The notes under the pieces were generated by a model. The model searched no databases, was not told the DNA's origin, and saw only the letters and a program-made list of their open reading frames with translations. The position numbers and the translations under genes were made by a program. A stretch of 64,000 nucleotides of DNA from SIG480 sp045595365. Lineage in GTDB: Bacteria > Bacillota > Clostridia > Oscillospirales > JAAYXM01. The stretch covers positions 1 to 64,000 of the forward strand of contig JAZOAI010000033.1 in assembly GCA_045595365.1 (NCBI GenBank), read 5' to 3'. Below are positions 16,962-26,149 of the stretch, one piece after another; within the stretch, counting starts at the first letter, position 1; each line of letters starts with the position of its first letter.

Positions 16962-17918
16962 TTATTCAACGGCTACTGTTACGCCCTTTTCAGCAAAATA
17001 TTTTGCAGCACCCGCATGGAACGGGACTGTCATACCGCTTGTTGCGTTCTCGATGCTGAGCTCTGCGCCCTTCTTGTTTTCTGCAGTAATTGCTTCGATG
17101 TTATCGAAGATTGCAGCTGTGAGGTTGTAAACATCTTCCTCTGTTGCGTTAGCATCAACGATGAGAGTTGCCTTAACTGTAACTGTTGTTACGTCCTCTG
17201 TCTGGCCGTTGTAGGTGCCTGCCGGAATCTGATATGTTGTGTAGAACGGGCAGTCAGCCATGAGCTTCTCTGCGATCTCGCCGTCAATCGGAACAAGATA
17301 TGCATCGTTTGTTGTTGTAAGCTCTGTGATAGCAGGTGTCGGAGCGCCCGCTACAATGAATGCTGCGTCAATCTTCTTATCCTTAAGAGCATCTGCACTG
17401 TCAGCAAATGACTGATACTGTGCCTTGATGTCATCCTCTGTAAGCCCTGCAGCTGTAAGAACGTCAATCGCGTTGAAGTAAACGCCCGAGCCGGGAGCGC
17501 CAATTGAGACACTCTTGCCTCTAAGGTCAGAAACGCTCTTGATAGAAGGATCCATTGTTACGAGCTGGACTGACTCTGCATAGAGACCTGCAACTGTTCT
17601 GAAGGAGGAAATCTTGCCTTCCTCTTCAAAGGAGCGTGTTCCCTCAGCTGCATAAGCCATAACGTCAGACTGGACTGTGCCGAGCTGATAGTTTCCAGCG
17701 TCAATTCCCTGGATGTTAGCCTTGGAACCGTCAGTTGAAACTACTGTTACGTTGATGCCTGCGTTGTTCTTGATGTACTGGCCGAGAACGCCGCCGTAAC
17801 CGTAATATGTACCTGATGTACCGCCTGTACCCATTGTCATAGATGTTCCGTTTCCTGCGCAAGCGCAAAGTGCAAAGACCATTACTGCTGCGAGGAGAAG
17901 AGCTAATGCTTTCTTCAT
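16962..17918 (-). CDS. TAXI-family TRAP substrate-binding lipoprotein
   Basis: A 318-residue secreted binding protein. The signal peptide ends in LCAC, giving a lipidated Cys20, so it is membrane-anchored outside the cell. TAXI features are MGTGGTSGTYYGYGGVLGQY near residue 30-50 and SIGAPGSGVYFNAIDVL near 130-150. It delivers its ligand to the fused permease encoded 112 bases downstream. Codon choice near the 5' end and a strong promoter suggest high expression. Confidence 0.93.
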   Translation of the reverse strand: MKKALALLLAAVMVFALCACAGNGTSMTMGTGGTSGTYYGYGGVLGQYIKNNAGINVTVVSTDGSKANIQGIDAGNYQLGTVQSDVMAYAAEGTRSFEEEGKISSFRTVAGLYAESVQLVTMDPSIKSVSDLRGKSVSIGAPGSGVYFNAIDVLTAAGLTEDDIKAQYQSFADSADALKDKKIDAAFIVAGAPTPAITELTTTNDAYLVPIDGEIAEKLMADCPFYTTYQIPAGTYNGQTEDVTTVTVKATLIVDANATEEDVYNLTAAIFDNIEAITAENKKGAELSIENATSGMTVPFHAGAAKYFAEKGVTVAVE

Positions 17919-17956
17919 AAATAATACCTCCGTTTTAATATTAATTTTATTTATAT

Positions 17957-17985
17957 ATAATACTACATTATTCCAATATTTGCAA
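17957..17985 (-). promoter_or_regulatory. promoter of the TAXI-TRAP operon
   Basis: TTGCAA (17985-17980), a 17-base spacer, TATTAT (17962-17957). The transcript would start about 30 bases before the ATG at 17918, with GGAGG in between. Confidence 0.65.
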
Positions 17986-18018
17986 GCCTTTTCCTTTAAT
18001 TATTATCGAAAAGTGGAT

Positions 18019-19368
18019 TTATATCGCAGCACAAGCCTTCCCTTTCAAAGCACAGACCACTTCACAGTGCTTTGTTCTCGGGAACATATCGACGGGTTGG
18101 GCGGAGATTGCCTCAAAGCTTCCGTCTTCACAGAGAAGCTTTAAATCCCGCGCAAGGGTTGCGGGGTCACACGAGACATACACAAGCGTTTTCGGAGCCA
18201 TCTCCTTTATCGCTGAGATTACATCCGGTGAAAGTCCTTTTCGGGGAGGGTCAACGACTATTACATCAGGCCTCTCTCCGCGCTCTGCAAGCCTTTTTGC
18301 CGCTTCTCCCGCATCCGCGCAGAAGAACTCCGCGTTTTCAATTCCGTTGCGCCTTGCGTTTTCCTTCGCGTTCTCTATCGCCTCGGGCACAACCTCAACC
18401 CCGATTACGTGCGCGACTTTCTTTGCAAGCACGAGAGTGATTGTTCCTATCCCGCAATATAAATCAAGCGCGCTCTCAGCTTTGCCGGACAGCGCGAGAT
18501 TCACTGCAGTTTCATAAAGCTTTTCCGTCTGCGCGTGGTTGACCTGATAAAAAGCCGCCGGGGAAATCAGGAATGTATTCCCGCAAAGCGTGTCCGAAAG
18601 CTCTCGCTCTCCCCAGAGGCTTATATATTCATCAGAAAGAATTACGTTTGTGTTCTTTCTGTTGATATTGAGCATTATCCCGCAGACTGAAGGGCAGGCA
18701 GCGCGCACCGCGTGGACAAGCTCGTCTGTATGGTCAGGCTTCTTTGTCACCACCAGGCACAGGAGTGCGCCCCCGTCGCCGTTTCTGACGTAAACGTGCC
18801 GCAAAACGCCCTTCCCGCTCTTTTCGTCATAAGAGGGTATCCCGAATTTCTTCTGCCAGGAATGAACCGCCGCGCGGAGGCTATCGGCAACCTCGCTTTG
18901 GATAAGACACACGCTCGACGGAACAATATCGTGGCTTCGCGTTCTGTAAAACCCGCTCTCGCATCCGTTCCCTGCGGGGAACTGCGCTTTGTTGCGGTAT
19001 CTGTGTATGTTATCCGCCCCGATTATCGGCAAAATGGGAATATCAAGCCCTGCAATCCTTGAGATTGCAGAAGCTACGCGCTCTTCTTTAAGCCGAAGCT
19101 CCTCTTCATAGGACATATGCCACAGAGAACACCCCCCACACTTCGGGTAATACTCACACTCGCTCTCTACCCGATGGGGAGATTTTTCTATAACATTCAT
19201 AAGCTTTGCATAAGCAAAGCTTTTTTCAACCTTCAAAATTTTTATTTCACACGTCTCTCCCCGCAGGGCAAGCGGAACGAAAACTGCCATTCCGTCAATC
19301 CTTGCAATCCCCGCGCCCTCGGAGCTGTAGCCTTCTATTTCTACCGTATAAACATTTCCTTTTATCAT
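18019..19368 (-). CDS. rlmD: 23S rRNA (uracil-C5)-methyltransferase, RlmD/RumA family
   Basis: The 449-residue SAM-dependent enzyme has an N-terminal TRAM domain (residues 1-60), an iron-sulfur Cys cluster (CEYYPKCGGC at about 70-80 with a later Cys), and a Rossmann methyltransferase core with LDLYCGIGTITLVLAKK, the catalytic region VVDPPRKGL and VYVSCDPATLARDL. It methylates U1939 (or U747) of 23S rRNA; paralogues cannot be told apart here. Its start overlaps the dgkA stop by four bases (ATGA). Confidence 0.92.
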   Translation of the reverse strand: MIKGNVYTVEIEGYSSEGAGIARIDGMAVFVPLALRGETCEIKILKVEKSFAYAKLMNVIEKSPHRVESECEYYPKCGGCSLWHMSYEEELRLKEERVASAISRIAGLDIPILPIIGADNIHRYRNKAQFPAGNGCESGFYRTRSHDIVPSSVCLIQSEVADSLRAAVHSWQKKFGIPSYDEKSGKGVLRHVYVRNGDGGALLCLVVTKKPDHTDELVHAVRAACPSVCGIMLNINRKNTNVILSDEYISLWGERELSDTLCGNTFLISPAAFYQVNHAQTEKLYETAVNLALSGKAESALDLYCGIGTITLVLAKKVAHVIGVEVVPEAIENAKENARRNGIENAEFFCADAGEAAKRLAERGERPDVIVVDPPRKGLSPDVISAIKEMAPKTLVYVSCDPATLARDLKLLCEDGSFEAISAQPVDMFPRTKHCEVVCALKGKACAAI

Positions 19369-19835
19369 TTCTTTTTCCGCCTTAAAATGAATAAAACAGA
19401 CAAGGGAAGCGAAAGTAAGATAACAAGCGCAACATACGGCATTTTTATGAACGTCTGCATAATCTCAGAAAAAACTTCAGGCGACAAAAACACAGACAAT
19501 CCCACTATCGCAGAAAAGACCGCGACAGCTAAAACCGCCCCTGCCGAAATATCTTTTATGCTTCTGATATTTTCATCGTAGCGTTTTGACATCTCATCAC
19601 ACAAAAGCTCAATCGCCGTGTTGAAAAGCTCTGCCGAAAGAACCAATCCGAAGCAGATGAGGAATTTCGAAAACGCAGAAAAGCCTACCTTGCCTATTAT
19701 CGAAAAGGCGATAACATAGAGCATCATACAAATATGTATTCTGAAGTTGCGCTCATACCTTGCCGCAACCCAAATCCCGCGGAACGCGTTTTTGAAGCTT
19801 CCGACAAGGCTTTTTATCTCTTGTTTCGGATGCAT
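19365..19835 (-). CDS. dgkA: diacylglycerol/undecaprenol kinase
   Basis: A 156-residue integral membrane kinase of the DAGK prokaryotic family with the active-site element SAELFNTAIELLCDE and VKDISAGAVL-like KDISAGAVLAVAVFS near residue 90-105. In Gram-positives this enzyme phosphorylates undecaprenol and feeds the lipid carrier pool. About three or four membrane segments. The C-terminal extension (residues 120-156) is one extra hydrophobic segment ending in RRKKK. It sits between ybeY (3-base gap) and rlmD, its usual clostridial place. Confidence 0.92.
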   Translation of the reverse strand: MHPKQEIKSLVGSFKNAFRGIWVAARYERNFRIHICMMLYVIAFSIIGKVGFSAFSKFLICFGLVLSAELFNTAIELLCDEMSKRYDENIRSIKDISAGAVLAVAVFSAIVGLSVFLSPEVFSEIMQTFIKMPYVALVILLSLPLSVLFILRRKKK

Positions 19836-19838
19836 TTT

Positions 19839-20327
19839 CTACCTCCGTATCCCCATACTTTCGAGTATTTCCTCCTGGCGGGAGAAATGAAGCTTCTCCT
19901 CTTCTTCCCCAAGCTCGTGGTCATATCCGAGAAGGTGCAAAATGCCGTGAACCGTGAGGAAGGAGATTTCCCGCTCCTCGCTGTGGCCGTATTCCTCCGC
20001 CTGCGCCTTAGCGCGAAGGGCGGAAATAACAATATCGCCGAGCATAACTGTTCCTGTCTCCTCGTCAAGCTCAAGCGGGGAGACCTCTATCTTCTCGCCC
20101 GGAGAAAGCTCAAGCATCGGGAATGAGAGAACGTCAGTCGCCCTGTCAATCTCGCGGTGCTCACGATTCAGCTCGCGGATATTCTCATCATCGGTAATTA
20201 TAACGCAGATGTCGCACCCCTGCTCCACCTTTTCATAGTCAAGAGCTGCCGCAACTGCTTTTTTGACGACTTCGTCAAACGTCGCATCTGCTATTTCGTT
20301 CACAACTGTTATTCTATGCTCTGCCAT
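19839..20327 (-). CDS. ybeY: endoribonuclease YbeY
   Basis: A 162-residue zinc-dependent RNase needed for 16S rRNA 3' end maturation. The metal site HGILHLLGYDHE (residues about 127-138) matches the family HxxxHxxxxxH. It starts inside the 3' end of phoH (14-base overlap), showing translational coupling. The acidic N-terminal half and DRATDVLSFPM strand are typical. Confidence 0.96.
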   Translation of the reverse strand: MAEHRITVVNEIADATFDEVVKKAVAAALDYEKVEQGCDICVIITDDENIRELNREHREIDRATDVLSFPMLELSPGEKIEVSPLELDEETGTVMLGDIVISALRAKAQAEEYGHSEEREISFLTVHGILHLLGYDHELGEEEEKLHFSRQEEILESMGIRR

Positions 20328-21318
20328 TTTTTGACCCCTGCCTTATCTGTTGAATTTTCTTCTCGCGTTCTCTATCGCGTTTTTCGTAAGCATTTATTAT
20401 CCTCTGAACGAGAACGTGGCGCACGACATCCTTCGCAGAAAGCTCGCACAGCGCAACATCCTCTACATCGCGGAGAACCTTCATCGCATCCCGAAGCCCG
20501 GAGGTTTTTCCGTCAGGCAAATCTATCTGCGTTATGTCGCCCGTAATTACCGCCTTTGAGTTAAACCCAAGCCTCGTGAGAAACATCTTCATCTGCTCAG
20601 GCGTCGTATTCTGTGCCTCGTCAAGAATTATGAAGGAATCGTCAAGCGTTCTTCCCCTCATATATGCAAGCGGAGCAACCTCAATAGTCCCGCGCTCCAT
20701 ATATCTCTGAAACGCTTCAGGCCCTATCATATCATACAACCCGTCATAAAGCGGCCGGAGATATGGGTCAACCTTGCTTTGCAAGTCTCCGGGGAGAAAA
20801 CCAAGCTTTTCTCCTGCCTCTATTGCAGGGCGGGTTAAGATAATCCGGTTTACCCTCTTTTCTCTGAAGGCATTTACCGCCGCCGCAACGGCGAGATATG
20901 TTTTTCCCGTTCCTGCGGGGCCGATTCCGAGAGTTACCGTATTGTTCGCGATTGCGTTTATATAGTCTCTCTGGCCTATAGTTTTCGGCTTTATAGGTTT
21001 TCCTTTTACTGTTATGCAAACTATGTCGCGCGAGAGCTCTGCTATCTGCCCTTCCTTGTTTTCTTCGACAAGCCCTATGGCATAACGTATATTCTGCTCG
21101 TTTATTGCTTCGCCGCGCGATGAAAGAACGAGAAGGCTTTCTATAACCCTGACGGCGCGATCTGCCCGCTCCGGCTCACCCATAACCTTAAGCTCCGTGT
21201 TTCTGTTGAGGACAGTGACCCCAAGCTCCCGCTCAAGTATCCCGATGTTCTCATCAAACGAGCCGAAAATATCCGTCATCTGTTCGAGTCTTTCAACGTT
21301 TATAGTTCTCTCTACCAT
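20314..21318 (-). CDS. phoH: PhoH-family ATPase
   Basis: The 334-residue cytoplasmic P-loop protein has a short N-terminal KH-like part and an ATPase domain with Walker A GPAGTGKTYLAVAAAV and Walker B FIILDEAQNTTPEQ. PhoH proteins have been linked to RNA metabolism and are usually encoded next to ybeY. The ATG at 21318 has AAGG nine bases upstream and is preferred to one at 21327 that abuts the SD. One base separates it from the yqfD stop. Confidence 0.95.
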   Translation of the reverse strand: MVERTINVERLEQMTDIFGSFDENIGILERELGVTVLNRNTELKVMGEPERADRAVRVIESLLVLSSRGEAINEQNIRYAIGLVEENKEGQIAELSRDIVCITVKGKPIKPKTIGQRDYINAIANNTVTLGIGPAGTGKTYLAVAAAVNAFREKRVNRIILTRPAIEAGEKLGFLPGDLQSKVDPYLRPLYDGLYDMIGPEAFQRYMERGTIEVAPLAYMRGRTLDDSFIILDEAQNTTPEQMKMFLTRLGFNSKAVITGDITQIDLPDGKTSGLRDAMKVLRDVEDVALCELSAKDVVRHVLVQRIINAYEKRDREREKKIQQIRQGSKNGRA

Positions 21319-21319
21319 T

Positions 21320-22501
21320 TTATCCATCCTTCAGCATTTTTCTTTTAACGCCTATTTTTTCTATGCACTCCGCTTTAATCGCCGCATACGCAAACTTCTC
21401 ATCCGCGCGCGTGTCAAGCTTTGTGCTTACAACCTCAAAAACCTCGCCGCCCGACAAACACTCATTCAAAGTCTCTCCCATAATCTCAAACGCCTGCTCC
21501 TCGCGAAAAGCTTCTTCCCGGAGCTCAAACTCGCGATAGGTTGCACACTCAAGAGAGAGCGGAAGAGTTATTGCGCGAGACACTGTAAGATTGTTCCTTT
21601 TTATTATTTTATCACACTTTGCATATGAAATTCTACTGTTTGGATATAATTTTATTCGCTTTCCGAATAAAATTATTGTATAGCACTTTTTTTCGCGCCC
21701 GGTAAACTCCTTTTGCATGGTCTTTTTTGGCATTTTTGCGCTTATGTTTTTCCACGTTTTTGCCGTTATTTCCGCATCTGCGTGAGTTATTACGGTTGTT
21801 CCCTCTCTCCCGGTTATGTATCCGCTTGCAAGAAGCTGCCCACGGACTACGGTTTCGCCGCGCACAACCTCCGGAGTTCCCGTTTTCACGGTAATGCTGT
21901 GGATTATCCCGTCTTTATCCGCCACTATGTCACACGGGACATCGGCCGGAAGAATTTCAGGCGGAGCCTTGCGCTCTCTTGCTGTCACCTTCGCTTCCGC
22001 ACCGCTGAAATTCACATATATATATGAAAGCTCAGGCATATCTATGAGAATATTGTTTCGAAGCGCTTCAAGGTCAATCGAGCTGTGCATAGCCCCGATT
22101 CTGAGCCCTTCACCCTGAAGCCTCTGCCGAAGCTTTTCTTCATCCAGCCCCTCAAAGCCGTCTATATTTATCGTCCACACAAACCCCGTAAATATCCATG
22201 CTGCAACACAAAACATAGCACACCCCGCCACAAGAATGCTTCGGCGTTTTATCCTCCGGCTAAAAAAAGGAAAGCCACCTTTTGAAATGATGTGTACGCG
22301 GCACATTGATTTTTTCGCAACGGGCGCAATTTCGAGAAAGCTTTTAGCGCGCAGAGTAATCCTGAAAACCCCTATATCGCAAATTTGCATATCCCAGAAT
22401 TTAATTCCGTTTCTCGCACAGAGATTCAAAAAACGCTCGGGGTATGACCCTGTCACCTCTATGGTAACACACCCTGAAAATAGATTCACAAATTTTTGCA
22501 T
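21320..22501 (-). CDS. yqfD: sporulation protein YqfD
   Basis: A 393-residue protein of the YqfD family, produced in the mother cell and required for engulfment-stage sporulation. One membrane segment near residues 85-110 (ILVAGCAMFCVAAWIFTGFV) separates a small N-terminal cytoplasmic part from a long extracytoplasmic domain (IDGFEGLDEEKLRQRLQGEG; ARERKAPPEI). It follows yqfC by three bases. Supports a spore-forming host. Confidence 0.93.
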   Translation of the reverse strand: MQKFVNLFSGCVTIEVTGSYPERFLNLCARNGIKFWDMQICDIGVFRITLRAKSFLEIAPVAKKSMCRVHIISKGGFPFFSRRIKRRSILVAGCAMFCVAAWIFTGFVWTINIDGFEGLDEEKLRQRLQGEGLRIGAMHSSIDLEALRNNILIDMPELSYIYVNFSGAEAKVTARERKAPPEILPADVPCDIVADKDGIIHSITVKTGTPEVVRGETVVRGQLLASGYITGREGTTVITHADAEITAKTWKNISAKMPKKTMQKEFTGREKKCYTIILFGKRIKLYPNSRISYAKCDKIIKRNNLTVSRAITLPLSLECATYREFELREEAFREEQAFEIMGETLNECLSGGEVFEVVSTKLDTRADEKFAYAAIKAECIEKIGVKRKMLKDG

Positions 22502-22504
22502 ATC

Positions 22505-22786
22505 CTATATACCCTGCCCTTTATACTCTATTCTTTCTATCCTCCCGCAGATGCGAAGCTCCGCGGCATTCATTGCCGTCACGCGCAGATTCCCCCCGAC
22601 GACACAAACACTTCCGCTAGGAGAATTGATTTCTATCTCCTCTTCACCAAGCGATATAATCCCCTTATGGTTTTCAAAAAACGCCTCGCGGTTTCCCGAT
22701 AACTCAATATGCAAAAGTCCGCCTTTTGTATCAGCGGGGATATCGAACATATCTGCCGTTTTTATGAAAATGTTTTCTTTTTTCAT
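22505..22786 (-). CDS. yqfC: sporulation protein YqfC
   Basis: A 93-residue YabP/YqfC family protein beginning MKKENIFIKTADMFDIPADT, with the beta-rich core LHIELSGNREAFFENHKGI typical of the family. The ATG at 22786 has GGGAG seven bases upstream; the frame extends to 22825 without a better start. First gene of the yqfC-yqfD-phoH-ybeY-dgkA-rlmD run. In Bacillus this pair is controlled by sigma-E; I do not claim a sigma-E promoter here. Confidence 0.9.
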   Translation of the reverse strand: MKKENIFIKTADMFDIPADTKGGLLHIELSGNREAFFENHKGIISLGEEEIEINSPSGSVCVVGGNLRVTAMNAAELRICGRIERIEYKGQGI

Positions 22787-22860
22787 ACACATTCTCCCTT
22801 CATAATAAATTCTATTAGCGCGCATCTTTGTCTATGTTTAAAATATTTATACTCAAAGGC

Positions 22861-22889
22861 TTGCTTTTTTTATGTAGCAGGGATATAAT
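22861..22889 (+). promoter_or_regulatory. promoter of the glycosyltransferase gene
   Basis: TTGCTT, 17-base spacer, TATAAT, ending 37 bases before the TTG start codon. It lies in the divergent gap with yqfC. Confidence 0.75.
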
Positions 22890-22926
22890 TAAGTAGTTCT
22901 ATCACCCTTTAAGGAGGAGACATTTA

Positions 22927-24189
22927 TTGCGTTCATTTTTAGATAGTGCAAACCTTTTGCTCTTTATTTTCTTCACGGTTTTGTACTCTTATCAGCTCGT
23001 CTATGTCTTTATCTCTCTTTTCGGAAAGAAAAAAGTTTTCACTGCATCGTGTATGCACAAATACGCAATCTTAATAGCGGCACGAAACGAACAGTCCGTC
23101 ATATGCCAGCTCATTGAAAGCATAAAAAGACAGAAATACCCATCCGATCTTTACGATATCTACGTTATCGCCGATAACTGCACCGACGAAACTGCATCGC
23201 GTGCGGAAAGTGCAGGGGCTACGGTCTTTTGCAGAAATGACACAACGCACATCGGCAAAGGCTATGCTCTCAACTTCGGCTTCAAAAGCCTTGTAAAGCT
23301 CGGCAAGTTTTCAGAGTATGACGGCTTCTTTGTTTTCGATGCAGATAATCTTCTTGATGAGAACTACATCACAGAAATGAATAATGTTTTCGATTCGGGC
23401 TACCGCATAGTTACAAGCTATCGCAACTCGAAGAACTACGACACCAACTGGATCTCGGCAGGCTCCTCGCTCTGGTTCCTGCGCGAAGCAAAATTCATTA
23501 ACGCCTCCCGCATGATTCTGGGTTTAAGCTGTGCCGTTTCGGGAACAGGCTTTCTCGTCTCCCGCGAGATTATAGAGAAAAATCAGGGCTGGAAGTACTA
23601 CCTTCTCACTGAAGATATCGAATTTTCCATTGACAGCGTCATAAAGGACGAAAAGATTGGATATGCCGAAAACGCTATGCTCTATGACGAACAGCCCTAT
23701 ACCTACAAAGACTCCTGGAACCAACGCATTCGCTGGGCAAAAGGCTTTTTTCAGGTTTTTGCCGCATACGGCGCAAAGCTTTTCCGCGCAATTTTTAAAA
23801 ACCGCAGTTTTTCAGCATACGATATGCTTATGACGATTATGCCCGCTATGCTTCTTACCGTCGTCGGGGCCGTCGTGAATTCCGTGTTCCTTATCATTTC
23901 GCTTGTAAACCTTCCCGAGTATCATACACTCGCGATTGTTTCTTCTATCGCTTTGTTTATGACCTTCTTCAATTTCTACGCTATTTTGTTCTTCTTTGCC
24001 GCAATTACGACTATAACCGAATGGAAGAACATAAACACGACCCCCGCAAAAAAGATTCGATATATATTCACCTTCCCGCTCTTTATTTTCACATATATCC
24101 CGATATCCATCTCGGCGCTTTTCAAGAAAATTGAGTGGAAGCCCATAAACCACAGCATCGCAAAAAACATAGAAGAGTTTCAGAAATAA
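22927..24189 (+). CDS. family 2 glycosyltransferase, membrane-bound
   Basis: A 420-residue GT2 enzyme starting with TTG eight bases after AAGGAGGAGA. One N-terminal membrane segment, then the catalytic domain with IAARNEQSVI, VIADNCTDETA (nucleotide-binding Asp), VFDADNLLDENY (the DxD metal site), LLTEDIEFS (catalytic base region) and QRIRWAKGFFQ (QxxRW), then three or four C-terminal segments. The QxxRW motif is typical of processive, polymer-forming enzymes such as cellulose or hyaluronan synthase-like proteins. It is the only plus-strand gene between 1 and 32 kb and has no partner genes, so product is unknown. Confidence 0.88.
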   Translation: MRSFLDSANLLLFIFFTVLYSYQLVYVFISLFGKKKVFTASCMHKYAILIAARNEQSVICQLIESIKRQKYPSDLYDIYVIADNCTDETASRAESAGATVFCRNDTTHIGKGYALNFGFKSLVKLGKFSEYDGFFVFDADNLLDENYITEMNNVFDSGYRIVTSYRNSKNYDTNWISAGSSLWFLREAKFINASRMILGLSCAVSGTGFLVSREIIEKNQGWKYYLLTEDIEFSIDSVIKDEKIGYAENAMLYDEQPYTYKDSWNQRIRWAKGFFQVFAAYGAKLFRAIFKNRSFSAYDMLMTIMPAMLLTVVGAVVNSVFLIISLVNLPEYHTLAIVSSIALFMTFFNFYAILFFFAAITTITEWKNINTTPAKKIRYIFTFPLFIFTYIPISISALFKKIEWKPINHSIAKNIEEFQK

Positions 24190-24194
24190 ATAAT

Positions 24195-24231
24195 AAAAAA
24201 CGGACACATCAAAATGATGTGTCCGTTTTTT
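24195..24231. terminator. bidirectional terminator between glycosyltransferase and ftsH
   Basis: AAAAAACGGACACATC / GATGTGTCCGTTTTTT with a four-base loop, symmetrical A and T tracts, between two convergent genes. Confidence 0.93.
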
Positions 24232-24238
24232 GTGCTTC

Positions 24239-26125
24239 TTATTCGTTTTCAGATGAGGCTTCTTCGTTTTTAACTTCTTTTTCAGGAACATCCTCTCCGA
24301 AGATTGCGTAGAAGTCTTCTGCTTCCATTGTTTCCTTTTCGAGCAGGAAGTTTGCGACCTCGTGGAGCTTATCCATATGGTCGTTCAAAATCCCTTCGCA
24401 GCGGGCATATGCAGCCTCTACAACATCGCGGATTTCTTCATCAATGATTCCGGCAATCTCCTCGGAATATGCGCGCTTTGAAGCAAAGTCGCGGCCGAGG
24501 AAGACCTCTTCATTCTCAGATGCATAGCTTATCGGGCCGAGCCTGTCGCTCATTCCGTATTTCGTAACCATATCACGCGCAATAGCCGTTGCTCTCTGGA
24601 TGTCGTTTGAAGCGCCCGTTGAAATATCATCAAGCACAAGCTTTTCTGCAACGCGACCGCCGAGCAGGGAAACTATTTCTTCGTTCATGGCAGTTTTTGA
24701 TTTTGTGTAAACATCCTCTCTCGGGAGGGAAATCGTATAGCCGTTTGCCATTCCACGCGGGATAATAGAGATGTGATGAACGGGGTCCTGAGTTTCAAGG
24801 AACTTCATCGCAAGCGCATGGCCCGCCTCGTGGTATGCAACGAGCTTGTTCTCGTGTTCATTACGCACTCTGTTATGCTTTGCAGGGCCTGCGATAATCT
24901 TGAGCATTGACTTTTCAATGTCGTCCTGCGTGAGCGCTGCTTCTCCGCGGCGAGCGGCAAGAAGAGCTGCTTCGTTAAGAAGATTTTCAAGGTCTGCAGG
25001 GGTAAACCCGCTTGTCGATTTTGCAACCGTCTTAAGGCTTACATCTGCCGCAAGCTTCTTCGAGCGTGTGTGAATCGCCAGAACCTTTTCGCGGTCTTTC
25101 ATATCGGGAAGCCCGACATATACCTGGCGGTCAAACCTGCCCGGGCGCATAAGCGCGGGGTCAAGAATATCGGGGCGGTTTGTCGCCGCGATAATTATAA
25201 CACCCTCGTTATTTCCAAAGCCGTCCATTTCAACAAGGAGCTGATTGAGTGTCTGCTCTCTTTCATCATGCCCGCCGCCATAGCCTGCGCCACGGTGACG
25301 GCCGACAGCGTCAATTTCGTCTATGAATATGATTGCCGGAGCCGCTTTTTTAGCCTGCTCGAAAAGATCACGCACGCGCGAAGCACCAACTCCGACGTAA
25401 AGCTCGACAAAGTCTGAGCCGGATATTGATAAGAACGGAACTCCCGCCTCGCCTGCAACGGCTTTGGCGATATAGGTTTTACCCGTTCCCGGAGGGCCTA
25501 CAAGAAGAACTCCTTTGGGGATACGCGCTCCGATTTCCGTGAACTTCTTCGGGTCACGAAGAAAATCCACTATCTCTGCAAGCTCAAGCTTTTCTTCCTC
25601 AGCACCTGCAACGTCTGCAAAGGTGACCTTCTTTTTCTCATCACTGCCAAGCTTCGTTCTCGCTTTTCCGAAGCGCATTGTCTTGCTTGCGCCGCCGTCA
25701 GCCTTGCTGTACATAAAGTACCACAACGCTCCGATTGCTATAAAGACGAGGAGATACGGAAGAAGAATCATCCACCAGGGTGTCCCTGCCTCGGGGATTC
25801 TGTCATCGTCAGTAATTATCCCCGCAGAACGCTGGTACTTAAGAAGCTCTCCCAGATCCATGCGGAAATCTGCTCTGACCTGCGGGTCGGTAAGGTCAAA
25901 GGTGATTATGCTCTGGCCTGACAGCATCGGGCGTTTGAGCTGCATTGTAAGCATCCCGCCGTCGATAATATACCTCTCTACATTCTGCGCTTCAAACTGG
26001 CGCACAACCTCTGCATATGTTATCTTTTCCTCACCGTTGCCTTCAAAAAGAAAACTCGCAACGGAAATGAGGATAACAACTATCAGAAGAAAGAGAAGTA
26101 TGTCTCTCGTGTTGCTTTTTTTCAA
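24239..26125 (-). CDS. ftsH: ATP-dependent zinc metalloprotease FtsH
   Basis: A 628-residue membrane AAA+ protease. Two membrane segments (about 8-28 and 112-132) flank a short external domain; the AAA module has Walker A GPPGTGKTYIAKAVAGE and Walker B IIFIDEIDAVG, with the SRH region after it; the protease zinc site is HEAGHA near residue 425. An acidic tail ends the protein. It degrades membrane and short-lived cytosolic proteins. Last gene of the gdpP-rplI-dnaB-tilS-hpt-ftsH run; tilS-hpt-ftsH is a widely kept Firmicutes order. Confidence 0.97.
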   Translation of the reverse strand: MKKSNTRDILLFLLIVVILISVASFLFEGNGEEKITYAEVVRQFEAQNVERYIIDGGMLTMQLKRPMLSGQSIITFDLTDPQVRADFRMDLGELLKYQRSAGIITDDDRIPEAGTPWWMILLPYLLVFIAIGALWYFMYSKADGGASKTMRFGKARTKLGSDEKKKVTFADVAGAEEEKLELAEIVDFLRDPKKFTEIGARIPKGVLLVGPPGTGKTYIAKAVAGEAGVPFLSISGSDFVELYVGVGASRVRDLFEQAKKAAPAIIFIDEIDAVGRHRGAGYGGGHDEREQTLNQLLVEMDGFGNNEGVIIIAATNRPDILDPALMRPGRFDRQVYVGLPDMKDREKVLAIHTRSKKLAADVSLKTVAKSTSGFTPADLENLLNEAALLAARRGEAALTQDDIEKSMLKIIAGPAKHNRVRNEHENKLVAYHEAGHALAMKFLETQDPVHHISIIPRGMANGYTISLPREDVYTKSKTAMNEEIVSLLGGRVAEKLVLDDISTGASNDIQRATAIARDMVTKYGMSDRLGPISYASENEEVFLGRDFASKRAYSEEIAGIIDEEIRDVVEAAYARCEGILNDHMDKLHEVANFLLEKETMEAEDFYAIFGEDVPEKEVKNEEASSENE

Positions 26126-26149
26126 TTGATGTCACATCCTTAAATAAAA

